This document shows, piece by piece, positions 1 to 11,679 of a stretch of DNA of 64,000 nt (positions are counted from its first letter, which is position 1; every line of letters begins with the position of its first letter). The position numbers and the translations under genes are program-made. This stretch comes from Hetaerina americana. Taxonomy: Eukaryota > Arthropoda > Insecta > Odonata > Calopterygidae. The notes under the pieces are model-generated. The model was not told the DNA's origin. It did no database searches and saw only the letters and a program-made list of their open reading frames with translations. Where the stretch lies: positions 28,931,622 to 28,995,621 of the forward strand of contig JAKTNV010000009.1 of assembly GCA_022747635.1 (NCBI GenBank), written 5' to 3'.

Positions 1-850
1 AAATAACATGGCATCTAAATCTAATGAATATCACTTATGATAATAAATAATATCAGTCAGAAAAAATACACTCAAAGCAATCTGTAACAAAAAATCCCCA
101 TTCAATAACATCAATTTCCCAATCAACAAGAAAAAAATCAAAACTCAGCTTTTACTTGCAATTTTACGCAATTATTAATCACATTATTATAGGAATTGTT
201 CACATCTTTTCTGAAAAGTATTTACCTTTTTAGGAAAGGGCTCGAATAGTTTTGCAGGTAAACTGTTCCAATCAACTTTTGTTTTATTAAGAAATGATTT
301 TTTTTAATTTGTTCTCTTTGCCCGGCTTAGATTGCATATATATACATTAGTCATAGTCATATATATTATTAAATTGCATTGATGCAACTGAGTATACTGG
401 AATATGATATTTTTAGTAACACCTACTTTTAAGCCTTATATGAGTTATATAAGAAAAAGTTGACTCTACCTATATTCGACATTTTTCAGCAACAGCTTTC
501 TAATAAATAAAATGAAAGGAATGGTTCTTGAGCAAAAAGGATGAGTAAGGACTAGAAAGAAACTCATAGATGACATTAAAATCAGAATGAGTGTAATGGA
601 ATGACATTAATTGAAAATAACAGCACAAGGGGGGGGGGAAGCAACGATGAGGTTCTGAATTTAGAAGATGGTGATGGTTTTCAATAGGGTGCCGCGTCTA
701 TCAGAAATATAATTGTCATACCATGGAAGTGTTGATCTAATCTGTCAATGAAATGTTTTCTCGTGTAGAACATTAAGGTAAGAAATTGAGAATTAGGTGT
801 GACTCGGGAAATCCGTCATAGGTGTTGTTCCAATTTAAAATTAAAGAGTC
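1..850. other. AT-rich sequence without recognised gene
   Basis: No frame, splice-bounded exon or repeat was recognised here. The only notable item is a run of 10 G at 629-638 in otherwise AT-rich DNA. Confidence 0.5.
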
Positions 851-859
851 TAAGTGTAT

Positions 860-960
860 CACAGATTAGCGTACCGAGCGATGGCCAGAGCGCCTGTTTT
901 GATTGCAAAGAGTCTAAAATGCGTGGTTCAACTGGGAATTAATTTCCCGAGTGGAGAACC
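860..960 (+). repeat. Possible tRNA-derived SINE head
   Basis: A stretch resembling a pol III internal promoter is visible: an A-box-like CGATGGCCAGAGCGCC near 873-890 and a B-box-like TGGTTCAACTGG near 924. The spacing suits a tRNA-derived SINE head, but the cloverleaf is degenerate and no tail matching the other SINEs was found. It could be chance similarity. Confidence 0.3.
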
Positions 961-999
961 TTGGCCTCACGCGGGAGGAGAAACCATTTCCTCATTATT

Positions 1000-2320
1000 C
1001 GCTGCAACAACCTGATCAGTCCTATCGTGTAGACGCTTTTCTAGTATCGCAAATAGTTTTTGCACACGAATCCAGTGCTTTTCAGTGAAATAATGTCTCC
1101 ATATAGGGTTATTTAAACGAGAGAGCTAACTCAAGAGGGAGCTGTTATGAATAATGATAAGAGCAGGAAATATAAATAATTTATTTTCTCTGGCTCTAAT
1201 TTGCCGCCGGTTTTCAGGCAAATCAACTTTTAAGGCAGTAACCTACAAACTGTTGGCTAGATTATTTTGGCCGGTCAAGCCGGGAATTGGGATCACATGG
1301 TGATTATTATGTATGAATTATTGTTTTTTTATCAACTTTTTTACGTTGTTATCGGTTGTTCTTGGATTATTTATGACTCCTAAAAATTCGAGGCCATACC
1401 GGATGGCGAACTTATGAAGGTGAAATTCATGACGGCGATACAGAATATCGAATTCATATTCTAAACCAGTGAATATTTACCATGATCTAAATGGGCGATA
1501 ACGAGGTAGTTACACGGTAAAGAGGAAATTGCTTCAAATGGCAAATAATCTATCCTATAGGTGATCATTTTTTCCAGATTCGTGTGCCATTTTTTCAAGT
1601 GGACGGTAAAGGAGGGAGATATGTTTTTTTTTATTTCAGGGCCTCGATTTTGTCCTATTTTTGATAATACCTCTTCCCCTTTTTCCGCTGTTGACCCGCT
1701 GTTTTTAAACGTAATATTTAATCCTAGGATACCCACATATGTAGATGCCCTTGAAACTGTGGCTTTTCAAGGTAGACAAGATCAAAAGAATACCAAGAGA
1801 AGCTCATTATAAATTATTGGAGGAAGTTTTTTCCCTTTGGCTAATTACTTCCATACTGCTCTGCTCTTGCACTCTTCCCTTTCACCCTTGCCACGTTTAC
1901 ATCATTTTTACATGCATGTTCTTCTCCTCTTGAGACTTATTCCTCATCTTGAGAGAAACTTCGATCTCAGTCGTTCACAAATTTTCGAAATAATGCTTCC
2001 TCTCTCTATCCTGTTGCATCGTTACGTTGCATGTAATTACTTCCTAGTGATGGTACGCGAGCAAGGTTACCCTGGGTGTAATTTCAATCCCTTTAGAAGG
2101 TAGGCTAATTTATTTCAATTCGTGAAAGCGTATATGGAGAATTTCTAGACTTTGGTAGCGCTAAGTCTGGAAAAATTCTGTCTAAAGCGACTGATGTAGT
2201 GTCGCTAGGGTTAACATGATATTTTGCACCTGCAACGAATACTTGAAAGGCTGGAACTCTCTTCTTACAGTAGCCTTCATTTCTATTACATGTGTGAGAT
2301 TACTCCAAAATCGTAGAACC
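1000..2320. other. No recognised gene
   Basis: Several overlapping short frames of up to 91 codons occur on both strands between 1461 and 2103. They are low-complexity, rich in Phe/Leu/Ser, and match nothing I recognise. I treat them as chance frames in AT-rich DNA. Confidence 0.45.
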
Positions 2321-2325
2321 AGTTA

Positions 2326-2680
2326 TTAGGGGAGGCCAGAGACAGTTGAGGTCATGTGCGCCATGTGCGATTCTTAATAGGTTGTATATTGTGAACGACG
2401 CGACGGTCCGGGTTCGAATTTTTTCATTGCAGAAATTTTCAGTGTTATCCCAATCCTCTCTAGGGGTCATAACTGGGGACCACTACAAGTGAAGTACGCC
2501 ATCCGTCGGGTGGGATGTTAAATCATAAGGCCTTGTGGTGCTGATCTTCATGAGCAGGCTTATGCCGATGCCGTGTTTCTCTCTACATTTCCTCAATACC
2601 TTCAATATCTTACCCCCACACATTTATGCTCCAACCCCTAAAAGTGTCAATGACCTTAGTTGTCGGCCACTTCCCCAAAT
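2326..2680 (+). repeat. tRNA-derived SINE with inverted-complement ends
   Basis: A B-box-like GGTCCGGGTTCGAA lies near 2406. The body contains TACGCCATCCGTCGGGTGGG near 2497 followed by ATGTTAAATC. The 3' end (GACCTTAGTTGTCGGCCAC, about 2652-2670) is also found in the minus-strand SINE at 28410-28725, so the two are related. The 5' end (GGGGAGGCCAGAGACAG at 2329) is roughly the reverse complement of the 3' end, which gives the copy an inverted-repeat outline. Pol III and LINE-driven mobility is inferred from the SINE class. It is not intact enough to call a tRNA gene. Confidence 0.5.
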
Positions 2681-3036
2681 AACTGGTACTGCCAGCTAGT
2701 ATTAGGGTATTCAGGGAATGGGGAAACCCGGTGGACTGCTTTCACCTACTCATAATAAAATACTCGCTTGAGGGTCAAAGACTTTTTAAATTTTTAACTA
2801 GGACATTATGTAGGTACGTGTTTGTTCAATAATTCCTTAGAAAATCCAAGGAATGGCACTCGTAATATCGGAAAAGGTTTGTTTTTGCTAAGCCTCACCT
2901 CACAATATACTGCTTTAAAATTTCCACTATTTCCATCTCTAGATTTCATTATCTCAGTCGATTGAAGCAACAAGAGGTTATTTATTTAGGAAAATGAAAA
3001 AATAGAGTTTGTGGTGATTAAGCACTTCTTTTTAAG

Positions 3037-3404
3037 GGCTCAATACCGACCAACTAATACGCTGAGTTGGATGAAGTTCATGGCCCACCTGCTCCCATTT
3101 TTGCAATAATATGTTGGATTAAACAGTTTACTGCGTAGTTTTGATGGAGAATATTTTGAAATTAAAGTTTGAATTTGTAAAAAATCCAACGTATTCACCA
3201 TATTTGCACCCGAGTGATTTTTGAAATTTTCAAACGTTTAAAATGGCTGGGAGGAAATCGGTTCACGTCGAACAAGGGGCTGATCCCCGAAATAGATGCC
3301 TATTTTGAGGATCATTCGAAATGCTATTTTCTGGATGCTTAAAGCAATTGGAGAAACACTGTATGAAGCTTATCTCGCTTAAAGGAGATTATATTGAAAA
3401 ATAA
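3037..3404 (+). pseudogene. Internally deleted mariner-like transposase relic
   Basis: The region keeps only the two ends of a mariner-family transposase. At 3045-3110 the reading resembles the N-terminal segment (AELDEVHGPPAP). After about 3150 it jumps to the C-terminal part, with a degraded catalytic motif (PTYSPYLHPSDF), then LKWLGGNRFTSNKGL, EIDAYFED, and an ending GDYIEK followed by a stop at 3402-3404. Frameshifts and stops interrupt it, and the middle of the catalytic domain is missing. The same amino-acid landmarks appear in the fuller relic at 40098-41110 on the other strand, so both come from one family. It cannot encode a working enzyme. Confidence 0.6.
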
Positions 3405-5000
3405 AAAAAAACCTACCCTTAGTAATTTGCTTTCCTTTTTTTTCCTGAGGACTTATTGAACGACCTTACGTATCATGCTGATGTAAGATTAGCTTTTGTG
3501 TAATCTTCGTTTAGCCTCCGGTAAACAGCTAACAACATTCACCCCAAGTTAGTCCGATCTCTCGACCATTATTTCCAGCACTCTATACTCTCAGTCTTCC
3601 CCACACTTCTCTCTCGTTCTATACAGAAGGCATCCCCGACTCGCATTTACTCTGCGCCACACGCCATCCCCTCTCCCATCTCTACCCTTCAGAAAATCTT
3701 CAGAAACCTGGATGGCGCACCAGGGTTCTCATTCTCACCTCGGATATTTCATTTTCCTCAATGTGAAAAAATAACTCCTCCTGCTGTCCTCGGAGGTACC
3801 AATCTCCGGATCCTCCCCCTTCCGCTATCCTCAGAGTTCTATTTTTGGTGGTTATCAATTTTTCCCGCCGCAGTAATAAGAAAATGTATAGCACAATAGC
3901 CTTAGCTTCGGCTCCTTTTAAATTAAGCATAAACTGAATGAGGATTGGAATAATATTGATTATTTATCTGTAAAGAATTCCTTTATTGATGCCTATCACT
4001 CTAGGACGGAATTTTGAGTTTTAAAATGGATCTTTAATGCCACTCAATTGCCCCTGTGTTAATCAATTTTGAATGGGCGTTTAGTTATTGAATTCACTAT
4101 TTTTTACCGTGGCAAAAACGAGCATCAACAGCAACTAATTACAATTTCAATTACAAATCAGATACCGAAATTAGCCAATAAACCAGGACAGTAATTATTC
4201 AACATGTCACTGTAGCAAATAATAATTCAAAACTATTAATTTTGCATGATAAACATTTTATGGTCTTTTGATTTGCAATCAATGAAAAGTTCGTCAAATT
4301 AGGATATAATTGTATAGATTTTCCGATATTACGGAGGCAATTTGTATTCATGTAAATTAAAAAAATCATGTCCAATGAGGAAGGCTTGACTCGTTAGTTT
4401 CTGCCAACACGGTACAAGATGGATCTGTCGAGCCGAGTGTGCATCAATATTTACTGAGACATTGGGTCAAGGACCGATTCTTTCAAATAGTTTTTCTCGC
4501 TCTGATTCTCCCGCTTTTGTGCACGTAATCGAACCGACTACTTACGGATACGAGGTAGCGCAGTCCCTATAATTTTAAGTTGGTTTTATACGTATCTGGA
4601 ATGCAGTTGTTGTATTCAAGACTGGGAATAACGAGTACATTTGCAGGTATTTACGTGTATGCAAATATCTGCAAATATTTACAATAAAACTATCGCAGAA
4701 AATTTTACCAAGACCGGAAATTTCAGTTACAAACGCGTAAATAAAGCCATAAAAATGATTTATTTCATTCATAGTACCTCAAATTATTTTAATATGCCCC
4801 AATTTGACAAAAATAAGACGCTTTGGACGGGAGTATCCTGATATCTCGTTTCTGCTTGTGGTAGAAGTGCTTGTGGCAATTCTAAACTTCGCAAATTCAA
4901 TGTCAAAGCCATTAGCGAGCCGTTTTTAATCATCTAGGGTGTACTGTTTTTCTGCTTGCATGATGCAATTATTTTTATTGTGCTGACTTTCAGACGCACT
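3405..5000. other. No recognised gene
   Basis: Mostly AT-rich. A pyrimidine-rich patch lies at 3540-3700. Minus frame 3700-3930 (76 codons) and frames near 4575-4841 have no recognisable domain and overlap on both strands, so I do not call them genes. Confidence 0.45.
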
Positions 5001-5006
5001 CTTTGT

Positions 5007-5049
5007 ATGTACAGCGCTCACACATCAGTGATGTGTGAACGCTGTACAT
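5007..5049. repeat. Near-perfect 43-bp palindrome
   Basis: Arms at 5007-5027 and 5029-5049 (21 nt each) are inverted complements with one mismatch and a single central base. Such a tight palindrome cannot loop as a hairpin without losing central pairs. Confidence 0.85.
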
Positions 5050-5117
5050 GAAATACCATTGGATACAAAAAACCTGTTATTTGAAAATCAAATGCCCAAA
5101 TGAAATAATTTCTCTCG

Positions 5118-5830
5118 ATGGTGTCTTCTGCTAATATTTTGGTCCGAGAACCTTGCCGCCGACTTTACATAACCTCGAGTTTAGCACATAAAGAAAACAA
5201 AAATCTATCATACAAATCGCTCTTTTTTACATTACTTACTTATTTAAGAGCGAACTGTTCTCAAAGGAACGAATTCTTCTTTTGGGGCGATTGCACGAAG
5301 CGGTTTGGCTTAAAGTAAGGCGATGCTAATTTTAGAAGGGAGTGGGCAACGCTCGGACGGAAAATGGTCCACGGGCCCCACCTTTGCGGCCCATTGCAAT
5401 CACATTCCCAGCCTCATCCCAAAGTGCATTTCCTTGTTTCCGGGCACGCCCCATTTTCATCCCTTTTATGCTCGGGAGTGGGACGCCTACCATCTCTTCC
5501 GCGGCTCTCTAAGCATCATCCCCCTCTCCCGCCCGCAGTCCCTAGGTACTGGCAAAGGGACCCCCTCGTCGCTCTATCTCTACCCTCATCAGCCCTCAAT
5601 CCTAATTCCGTGGCCTGCGTGCGATCGCTAATTCAAATCGCACGCGCGCGCTCCATTTAATCCCGTCCTTTTCTTATTGCAACCCCTTTGCAATCTCTCT
5701 CTCCGTGGCATTTCTAATTCCCGCCTTCTCCCTCTCCATTTTTACTGGCCTCTACCACCACTCTCCGCACTACACTCGGCTCGGCCTTTGTGAGGTTTCG
5801 TTGCAGGGAGACGCTCATTCAAAATCATAA
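5118..5830. other. GC/CpG-rich island
   Basis: Base composition turns GC-rich and strongly pyrimidine-biased on the plus strand, with many CpGs around 5330-5660. Two overlapping plus frames (5323-5631, 102 codons; 5364-5660, 98 codons) run through it. They are rich in Pro/Ser/His and resemble no known protein. A promoter or 5' untranslated exon is possible but no core motif settles it. Confidence 0.35.
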
Positions 5831-6063
5831 AAGAAATTGAATGGGCCCGACCATTAAGTGTTTAAGTGACGTTTTATGAAAAAGTAAGGCTGCCGATGAC
5901 GGTGTGCGCAAAGGAGTGTTTTGTCTTTTCCCTATCAACGCCAATGCTTAAGATACTTGAATCATCTTACAAGAAGCTGAAAAGCAGTATCAAGGAAACA
6001 GCTGACCGAAATTACTTACATATGTGACTCCAGATTAATTTTAGAAGCAATACTCAATGATGA

Positions 6064-6225
6064 AAGGGTGTGCTGGTCTAGTGGTTAGAGCGTTCGGCTG
6101 CTGGAGGGTCCACCTTGCTCAAACTGTGTGGTTTTCTGAACACGTCATCCTCTTGATAAAGAACAGACGGCACAGGGAATGGAGTTGGTTCCACCCTTTT
6201 GCATGCTTGCGAGGTAAATATTACA
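6064..6225 (+). repeat. tRNA-derived SINE (shared-tail family)
   Basis: The head has a clear A-box-like GGTCTAGTGGTTAGAGCG at about 6074-6091. The tail carries ACGGCACAGGGAATGGAGT at 6168. The same tail (GGCACAGGGAAAGGAACT, with small changes) occurs at 17197-17378, 30722-30935, 35780-35880 and 49160-49310, which defines one family in this window. The B-box region is degenerate, so this copy is probably transcriptionally dead. Confidence 0.6.
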
Positions 6226-6229
6226 CGTA

Positions 6230-7440
6230 AATCCATTTGAATGGATTCGTTTATGATCTAGGGCTTATATTTGAAATCACACGATGTATATTTCCTATAA
6301 CCTTGAATAAAGAGTTCCTTACAAGATGTGCGTTCGATACAAATTTATATTGTATGCTTTTATTATTTTAGGAACCTTGGAACTCTTAGACGCCGCTTAA
6401 AAAATCACAATCCTGGGTTAGCATTGCTTTAGAGACTTATCTTTAGAGGGTCTTTAATTGTAGGGACATTTTTAGAAAGTTACAGCTTAAACCAGCTTTG
6501 CAATCCCTCATGTTTCGCCAGAAATGTGGTTTTATTCCGAGTCTGGAAGGTAGGCTGAACAATGCCTCTTACTATTTACAGTTACCAGCCGGTCGAAAAA
6601 TTATTCTTTCAGGATTAATGCTTACGTTTACCTGCAATAAATATAACTTCAAACTGATGATTCATAACGATCAATTTATTATTCGACCCTATCATTAATC
6701 CATGAGTTTATTCAAATATCAACTTAGTATCTTAAGTCTGTTATCGACAGAGTATTAAAGTACACATACTTTTTTTGAGTTACCGGTATTACTTTTCGGC
6801 TTTCAGTATATTTTTAAAGTAAAAATTTTCTCTTCCTACGAGCGTGTTTTCTACTAAATTCAAATCAATTAAACAGCAAACTCTTTTAGAGGTTTATATT
6901 TATGGTTCATAGAATGTTAAGGTCGCAAACCTACTCGAAAAAATCTCTAGAGCATTGATATATGATCATCCGGTGAGTTGAGACTGCGATATTTTAAGCC
7001 AATTCCTCGGTGCCCACAAAGAGTCGGATTTGAAAGTTAGCCTCTTATAAATGGATTTATTTTAGCCTCATTAATTTTCGCTGTATGTGTCTTGATTATC
7101 TCTGGGCGAAATATTAAGTCGAATAATCTGTGTACTGTCATGTATATCTGTGTGTGCTTCTAGGAAATGGAATGGTGACACGAATGAAGCGCGTTTTTAC
7201 TCGTTAAATTTTAGAAGACCTGGTTTTCATGAACCTTGAAATCTATCACATTGGTATACAATGGCGACCAGTGCTGGAGCTAAATATCTTACGGTTGGTT
7301 TTCCATACATCATAGATATTTTTATGAATAACGGAGACTTTTCACTTAGGCATATCAGTCAGGTCCATGAGTTAGTCATTCCCTTAACTCAAGTATTCCT
7401 CTTTTCAATTGTTCCCGGCACAACCTTGTGGAAATTCATT
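6230..7440. other. No recognised gene
   Basis: AT-rich DNA with scattered short frames. The plus frame at 7261-7542 (93 codons) runs into the fold-back at 7442-7550, so its C-terminal part is repeat sequence. Confidence 0.45.
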
Positions 7441-7441
7441 T

Positions 7442-7550
7442 TAATAAAATTAAGAATACAAAGTAACTTTCCACTGTCGTTTATTAGCGTACCTAATAAG
7501 TACGCTAATAAAGGACAGTGGAAAGTTACTTTGTATTCTTAATTTTATTA
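7442..7550. repeat. Long near-perfect hairpin (fold-back), 51-bp arms
   Basis: Arms at 7442-7492 and 7500-7550 are inverted complements with a single mismatch (G versus C in the CTGTCGTTT segment), separated by a 7-nt loop. A short direct repeat, TATTCCTCTTTTC, lies upstream at 7394 and again overlapping the right edge at about 7549. The structure may be a fold-back element or a template-switch inverted duplication. No coding content. Confidence 0.9.
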
Positions 7551-8764
7551 TTCCTCTTTTCTCAATCATAGCTAATCTATATAATCGTGTGAGGAGAACG
7601 GGTTAATAACAATTCATCAATGCGAATTTTAATATTGTTACTATTGTTTAGGGAGAAAAATAAAAATATATTGAAGAATTATTTTATAATATAAAGTATG
7701 AAAATATTCCCACGTCACAATGAGTTTTTATTATTTGATGCATATTATTTTCACGTTATGATACAAAACTGTTGGAGAATTTGAGCTGACTCTGTAAAAT
7801 AATGGGACCGTAAGGGATAAATAGACCTGTCTTTTCTTGCCTTCGGAACACCTAAACGTTTGCTGTTTGCTAAATAGCAAATATAGGTGAGGATAAGGAA
7901 TTGTTAGACTTGTAAGCTTATAGAACTAGTTTTTCGTCTGTTAAATGAAGTTTCCCTTTTTGAACTTTTTGAAGTGTACGGGTACATAATGTAGTTTTTA
8001 GTTAATAATCTCGGAAGAAAATCCTTTTGAAAACTCAAAAGCAGGAGTATTGGAGCAGTTTTAAAGGCAATAAGGATTAATAATGAGGGGTAATTGTGCG
8101 AAGTAATGAATTTAATCCAAGTACCATTGAAATATAAGGTCTAATTGTGACTAATACAGTGTCGTATTAGATTCTTTTTGCAGTGTTGTTGCACCGCTGA
8201 AACTTGCGTAAATATGACCCTCGACATTTCCCTGTGTAGTGACAGAAGGAATTTGCTGTAAATCACTGATAAGTGGATTTTTCAACACTAGGTTCTTTAA
8301 TGAATTTATCTATCGAGCTCCGATGGAGTAATACTTAGGAAAATTGTATTTTTTCGTGAAAAACATCTGAATAACGACTTCATTTGTGTTAAGATGATCG
8401 TTGACACGTGAAATTACTTTTCGACATATACAGTTGATTTTACAATGAATACATGAGTTATAGCTTTTGGTTGAAACTAATCGTCATGCAATACTAGTAG
8501 CATTAATATAGATGGGCAACACCTTCGGATGCCATTCTGTCTTACTTCATAAGGGGAAAGTGAATGATATTTTTTATATCTGAGTGCAGAAGTGAAGAAA
8601 ATCTCATTTGCTCGGTCTTTTAGTTAAAATATGTACGATCGCATTTGAAAATTTAGAAAAACATTTGAATATCCCACAAACCTTTAATGTGGGACAACCA
8701 ATTTCATCAAATATTTACTCAAAATCTGGCATCTTCAGATTAAGCGTCACCTGAAGATGTCACA
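7551..8764. other. No recognised gene
   Basis: AT-rich sequence with no frame of interest, no repeat recognised and no splice-bounded exon. Confidence 0.45.
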
Positions 8765-8766
8765 TA

Positions 8767-9128
8767 CAGGGTGCGGTGCTTAAATCCGGGCAGATTTCAA
8801 TTGGAATTTCCCGCCATATTGTAGTTCCACTGGAGGTCGCGATTGGCGTTCTTGAAAGTTATAGGCATCTAGTAAACAGTCATAACGTCTAAATGGCTGA
8901 GATGTTACAAGTGCGGAGTACAATCGCAGATACGCTATTATCAAAAGTGTTCGCGCTGGGCGTTATAGTTCGAAATAATTCGATTCTTCTGGTACCCTAG
9001 ATCAACTGTTTACGATACTGTGGCTGAGTATTATGCTTCGGAGAAGTGTGGGGAAGATTTCGCTAACCCGGTGAGGAAACCTCATTCGCGGAAACGCGTA
9101 TTTGTGCGGAATTAAGCGCTGCACCCTG
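8767..9128 (+). mobile_element. TA-flanked non-autonomous Tc1/mariner-type element
   Basis: The element begins CAGGGTGCGGTGCTTAA and ends with the inverted form (TTAAGCGCTGCACCCTG). It is flanked by TA dinucleotides at 8765-8766 and 9129-9130, the target duplication expected for Tc1/mariner. Length is 362 bp. Inside on the plus strand a degraded reading resembles a transposase N-terminal helix-turn-helix, with STVYDTVAEYYASEK near 9010-9050 followed by a basic stretch. Frameshifts and stops are present and no catalytic domain remains. It is a deletion derivative that could only have moved with enzyme supplied in trans. Confidence 0.65.
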
Positions 9129-9397
9129 TATGTGATAAATATGGTTGTGCAACATTTAAGTTTGTGGAAATCTACAAAGTTTTTCTAATTGCTGGCGATT
9201 GAATTTCACACCATTTTCTAGATACCATGTAAAAAATGTATTTGCTTATATTTAAAATCGCATTTTATAGTTCAAATTAAATTTTGTGGAGTTTCGTTCA
9301 TCTTTTAATTCAGTATTAGCTATTTAAGTGGAAATCACACATCAGAGATAGTAGATATCTTTTTTGTGACCGTTTAAGCGTTGTTACATCTTGTCTA

Positions 9398-9540
9398 CAT
9401 CTACATCAATACCCTACGAGCTACCGAAACGGTTTGTGGCAGGGAGTGCAGCACCAGGAGGAAAGGGTAAGGGATGAGGGGGTTAGGGTTTTTCAAATGG
9501 ATGGGGAAAGGTGGGGGGAATCTGCAAAAAAATATATAAA
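9398..9540. repeat. Dispersed-repeat-like segment (CTACATCTACATCAATACC)
   Basis: The sequence starts with ACATCTACATCAATACCCTA and continues with a CGAGCTACCGAAACGGTTTG segment. This resembles a type of dispersed repeat I associate with insect genomes, often linked to LINE-derived sequence. The assignment rests on memory of the general pattern only. It is followed by a G-rich stretch at 9450-9520. Confidence 0.35.
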
Positions 9541-9544
9541 TATA

Positions 9545-11527
9545 CTAGTATAGCCATGCGCAGTCGCTACCTTGTAGGTTAATACTTATTATGTCGAGCC
9601 AACTAGTGGGGGATTTAGATTACAAGCATTCTGGTCTCTTATTGTTCTGGGAAAAAATGACCATTAAGACCATTTATATTTCATTACATGAGAATATGAA
9701 TTCGGGAATGAACCACATATAAAATATATTCTCTCAAACTATTGTACCATTACCTTACTATAAGTAATTGTGTAATTGCTGCGAGATACTTTATTAATAA
9801 TCTTGGAGGCTAAAATTTTAAGTACACGTAAGTAAAATTGATGTAATTAAAACTTATTTTATAATTACTGTTTATATAATATGCACTACAAAATGTGAAT
9901 TTCAACCTATTGGTGGTACTCATGCTGTTCTGGAGGAAGTAAAACATTTTCTATCCCTATTTAAAAGTATCCGTCGAGGAGTCAAGGCGGCCCTCGGGAA
10001 CTTACCGGTGTCCTTGTACTGATAGCGAGTAGGGGGTTCTCCTTGTAGATACAGGTTAGGTGAAAGAAGGGACTATCTCGCCTCCATATCGCCCATAGAC
10101 GTTTCACTATTATTATTACCACAAAGCGAATGCATGTCAGTGGTATGATTGTGCAGGTGGTCCGAAGCTTTTGCTTCTGTACATTAAAATGGCAATGGAA
10201 AATTAACTTTTTCTGAATTCATAATTTTAGCATAATCTGGTTTATACTCATCTACGCTTCCTCTTTGATAACTATGCAGATAAATATTATTGAAATGCTG
10301 AATAAGCCATGAGAATATGTGTTTCTCAGGGTAAATTAAAAATATGATTTCAAGGTTGTCTCTTACATTGTTAAACAGTATGAAAGCGTGAACAGTGTGA
10401 ACAAGAGCTTATATTGTTGGTAACGGTAAAACACTTATTAATAAAAAGTTAGCAGTGAATTTGCTGCCTGATAAAAATAATAAGTTAAGAATACACTAAT
10501 TTTTTTTGTCTTTTAGATTTTTGGTCAAGATCGCGGACCACTTGAATACGGCCAAATGGGACCTAGCTGATAATCTAAGTGATTATTGAAGGGTAAGTGA
10601 TGCATAAATAATTAATATTTATAAAATAAGGTCAAACTTGAACTAGATGTTGCACTGTGGAAAACTTTTATTGCCTCGCTTGGTCGAAAAAGGTTTTTTT
10701 ACACTGAAGTTCTGCAGATAATCTTCAACTAATTTGAAAAAAAAGTCTTGGAGCTCACTTGTAGTAAACACGCTTCAAATGAATATTATGCTCGAATGAA
10801 ATAGTTACCTGTACTCAATAAACAAGCAATGTATATAAGTAGCCTCATGCATTGGAAACATTGCAATTCAACCATTAGTAAAACCTATTATGATAGTGGA
10901 ATGTCCACAATTATCAGCTGACGACTTATTTTTACTTATCATAATTTTGAAATGTAACTCATGTTTATAAAACTTGACAAGGTCGCGCCTTCCGTTTTTT
11001 TAATTCCTCCAAAATTACACGGTCATTTCCCAGGCAGCTGTCTCACTCAAAATACTGGTAAAAGGAGTTGCTATAATTTATGAAGCATTTAAATGTAAAA
11101 CTTGCCCCATTCCTACAGACATGTTGTCAGGAGTCTTATCAGTATTACGAGAAATGCACTTGTACTGTTAAGTGAATCCACAAACAAATTGTTCATTCTT
11201 ATTGTAATATATGCAGCAGTAATTGAATAGTATTGTTTCCACAATCAGAAGTTACAGCAGGATTTTACATGCCCCGTTTTTGTCTGCGTGTTTTCCTTAA
11301 GTTTGATGTTTCTTTAGCATTATGGTATCTCTGGTCTGCATTTGTCAATGTTTTTCGTTCACCTACATTATATAAAAAATAAAATAATTTAATAGTTGAA
11401 AATTGTTGGCATGTAAAGATCGTATTAAACTACCGATATGGTGGATCACAACTCACATTAAATCATAACCGACATGATTTGATATCTGTAAGGGTGCTTT
11501 CACTTAACTTCAGCCCAACTCTTGCTG
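9545..11527. other. AT-rich sequence, one possible small exon
   Basis: No long frame. The only item of note is the splice-bounded segment at 10517-10592, listed separately. Confidence 0.4.
10517..10592 (+). other. Candidate 76-nt internal exon
   Basis: A pyrimidine-rich run ending TTTTTTTGTCTTTTAG (10501-10516) is followed by 76 nt and then GTAAGTG, a near-consensus donor at 10593. One frame reads 23 residues (including KIADHLNTAKWDLADNL) and stops 4 nt before the donor. The exon would therefore have to hold the end of a coding region or be untranslated. Chance occurrence is possible in 64 kb. Confidence 0.25.
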
Positions 11528-11529
11528 TA

Positions 11530-11679
11530 CTACCTTGATCAAAAAGTTCCCGGAATAACCACCGTGTGGCGCTCCCATCGTTCCGATTTGAGTTCTGTTT
11601 TTTTTGTTAAATTGGTACATCTGTTATTGATATTCCCTTTAAATCTTAGTGTCATAACTTGACATTTGCAAAAGTTACG
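11530..11679. repeat. mariner left 150-bp terminal inverted repeat
   Basis: This pairs with 12704-12853 with one visible mismatch (A versus G in the CTGTTATTGATATTCCC segment). The transposase frame reads through and ends inside this repeat. Confidence 0.9.
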
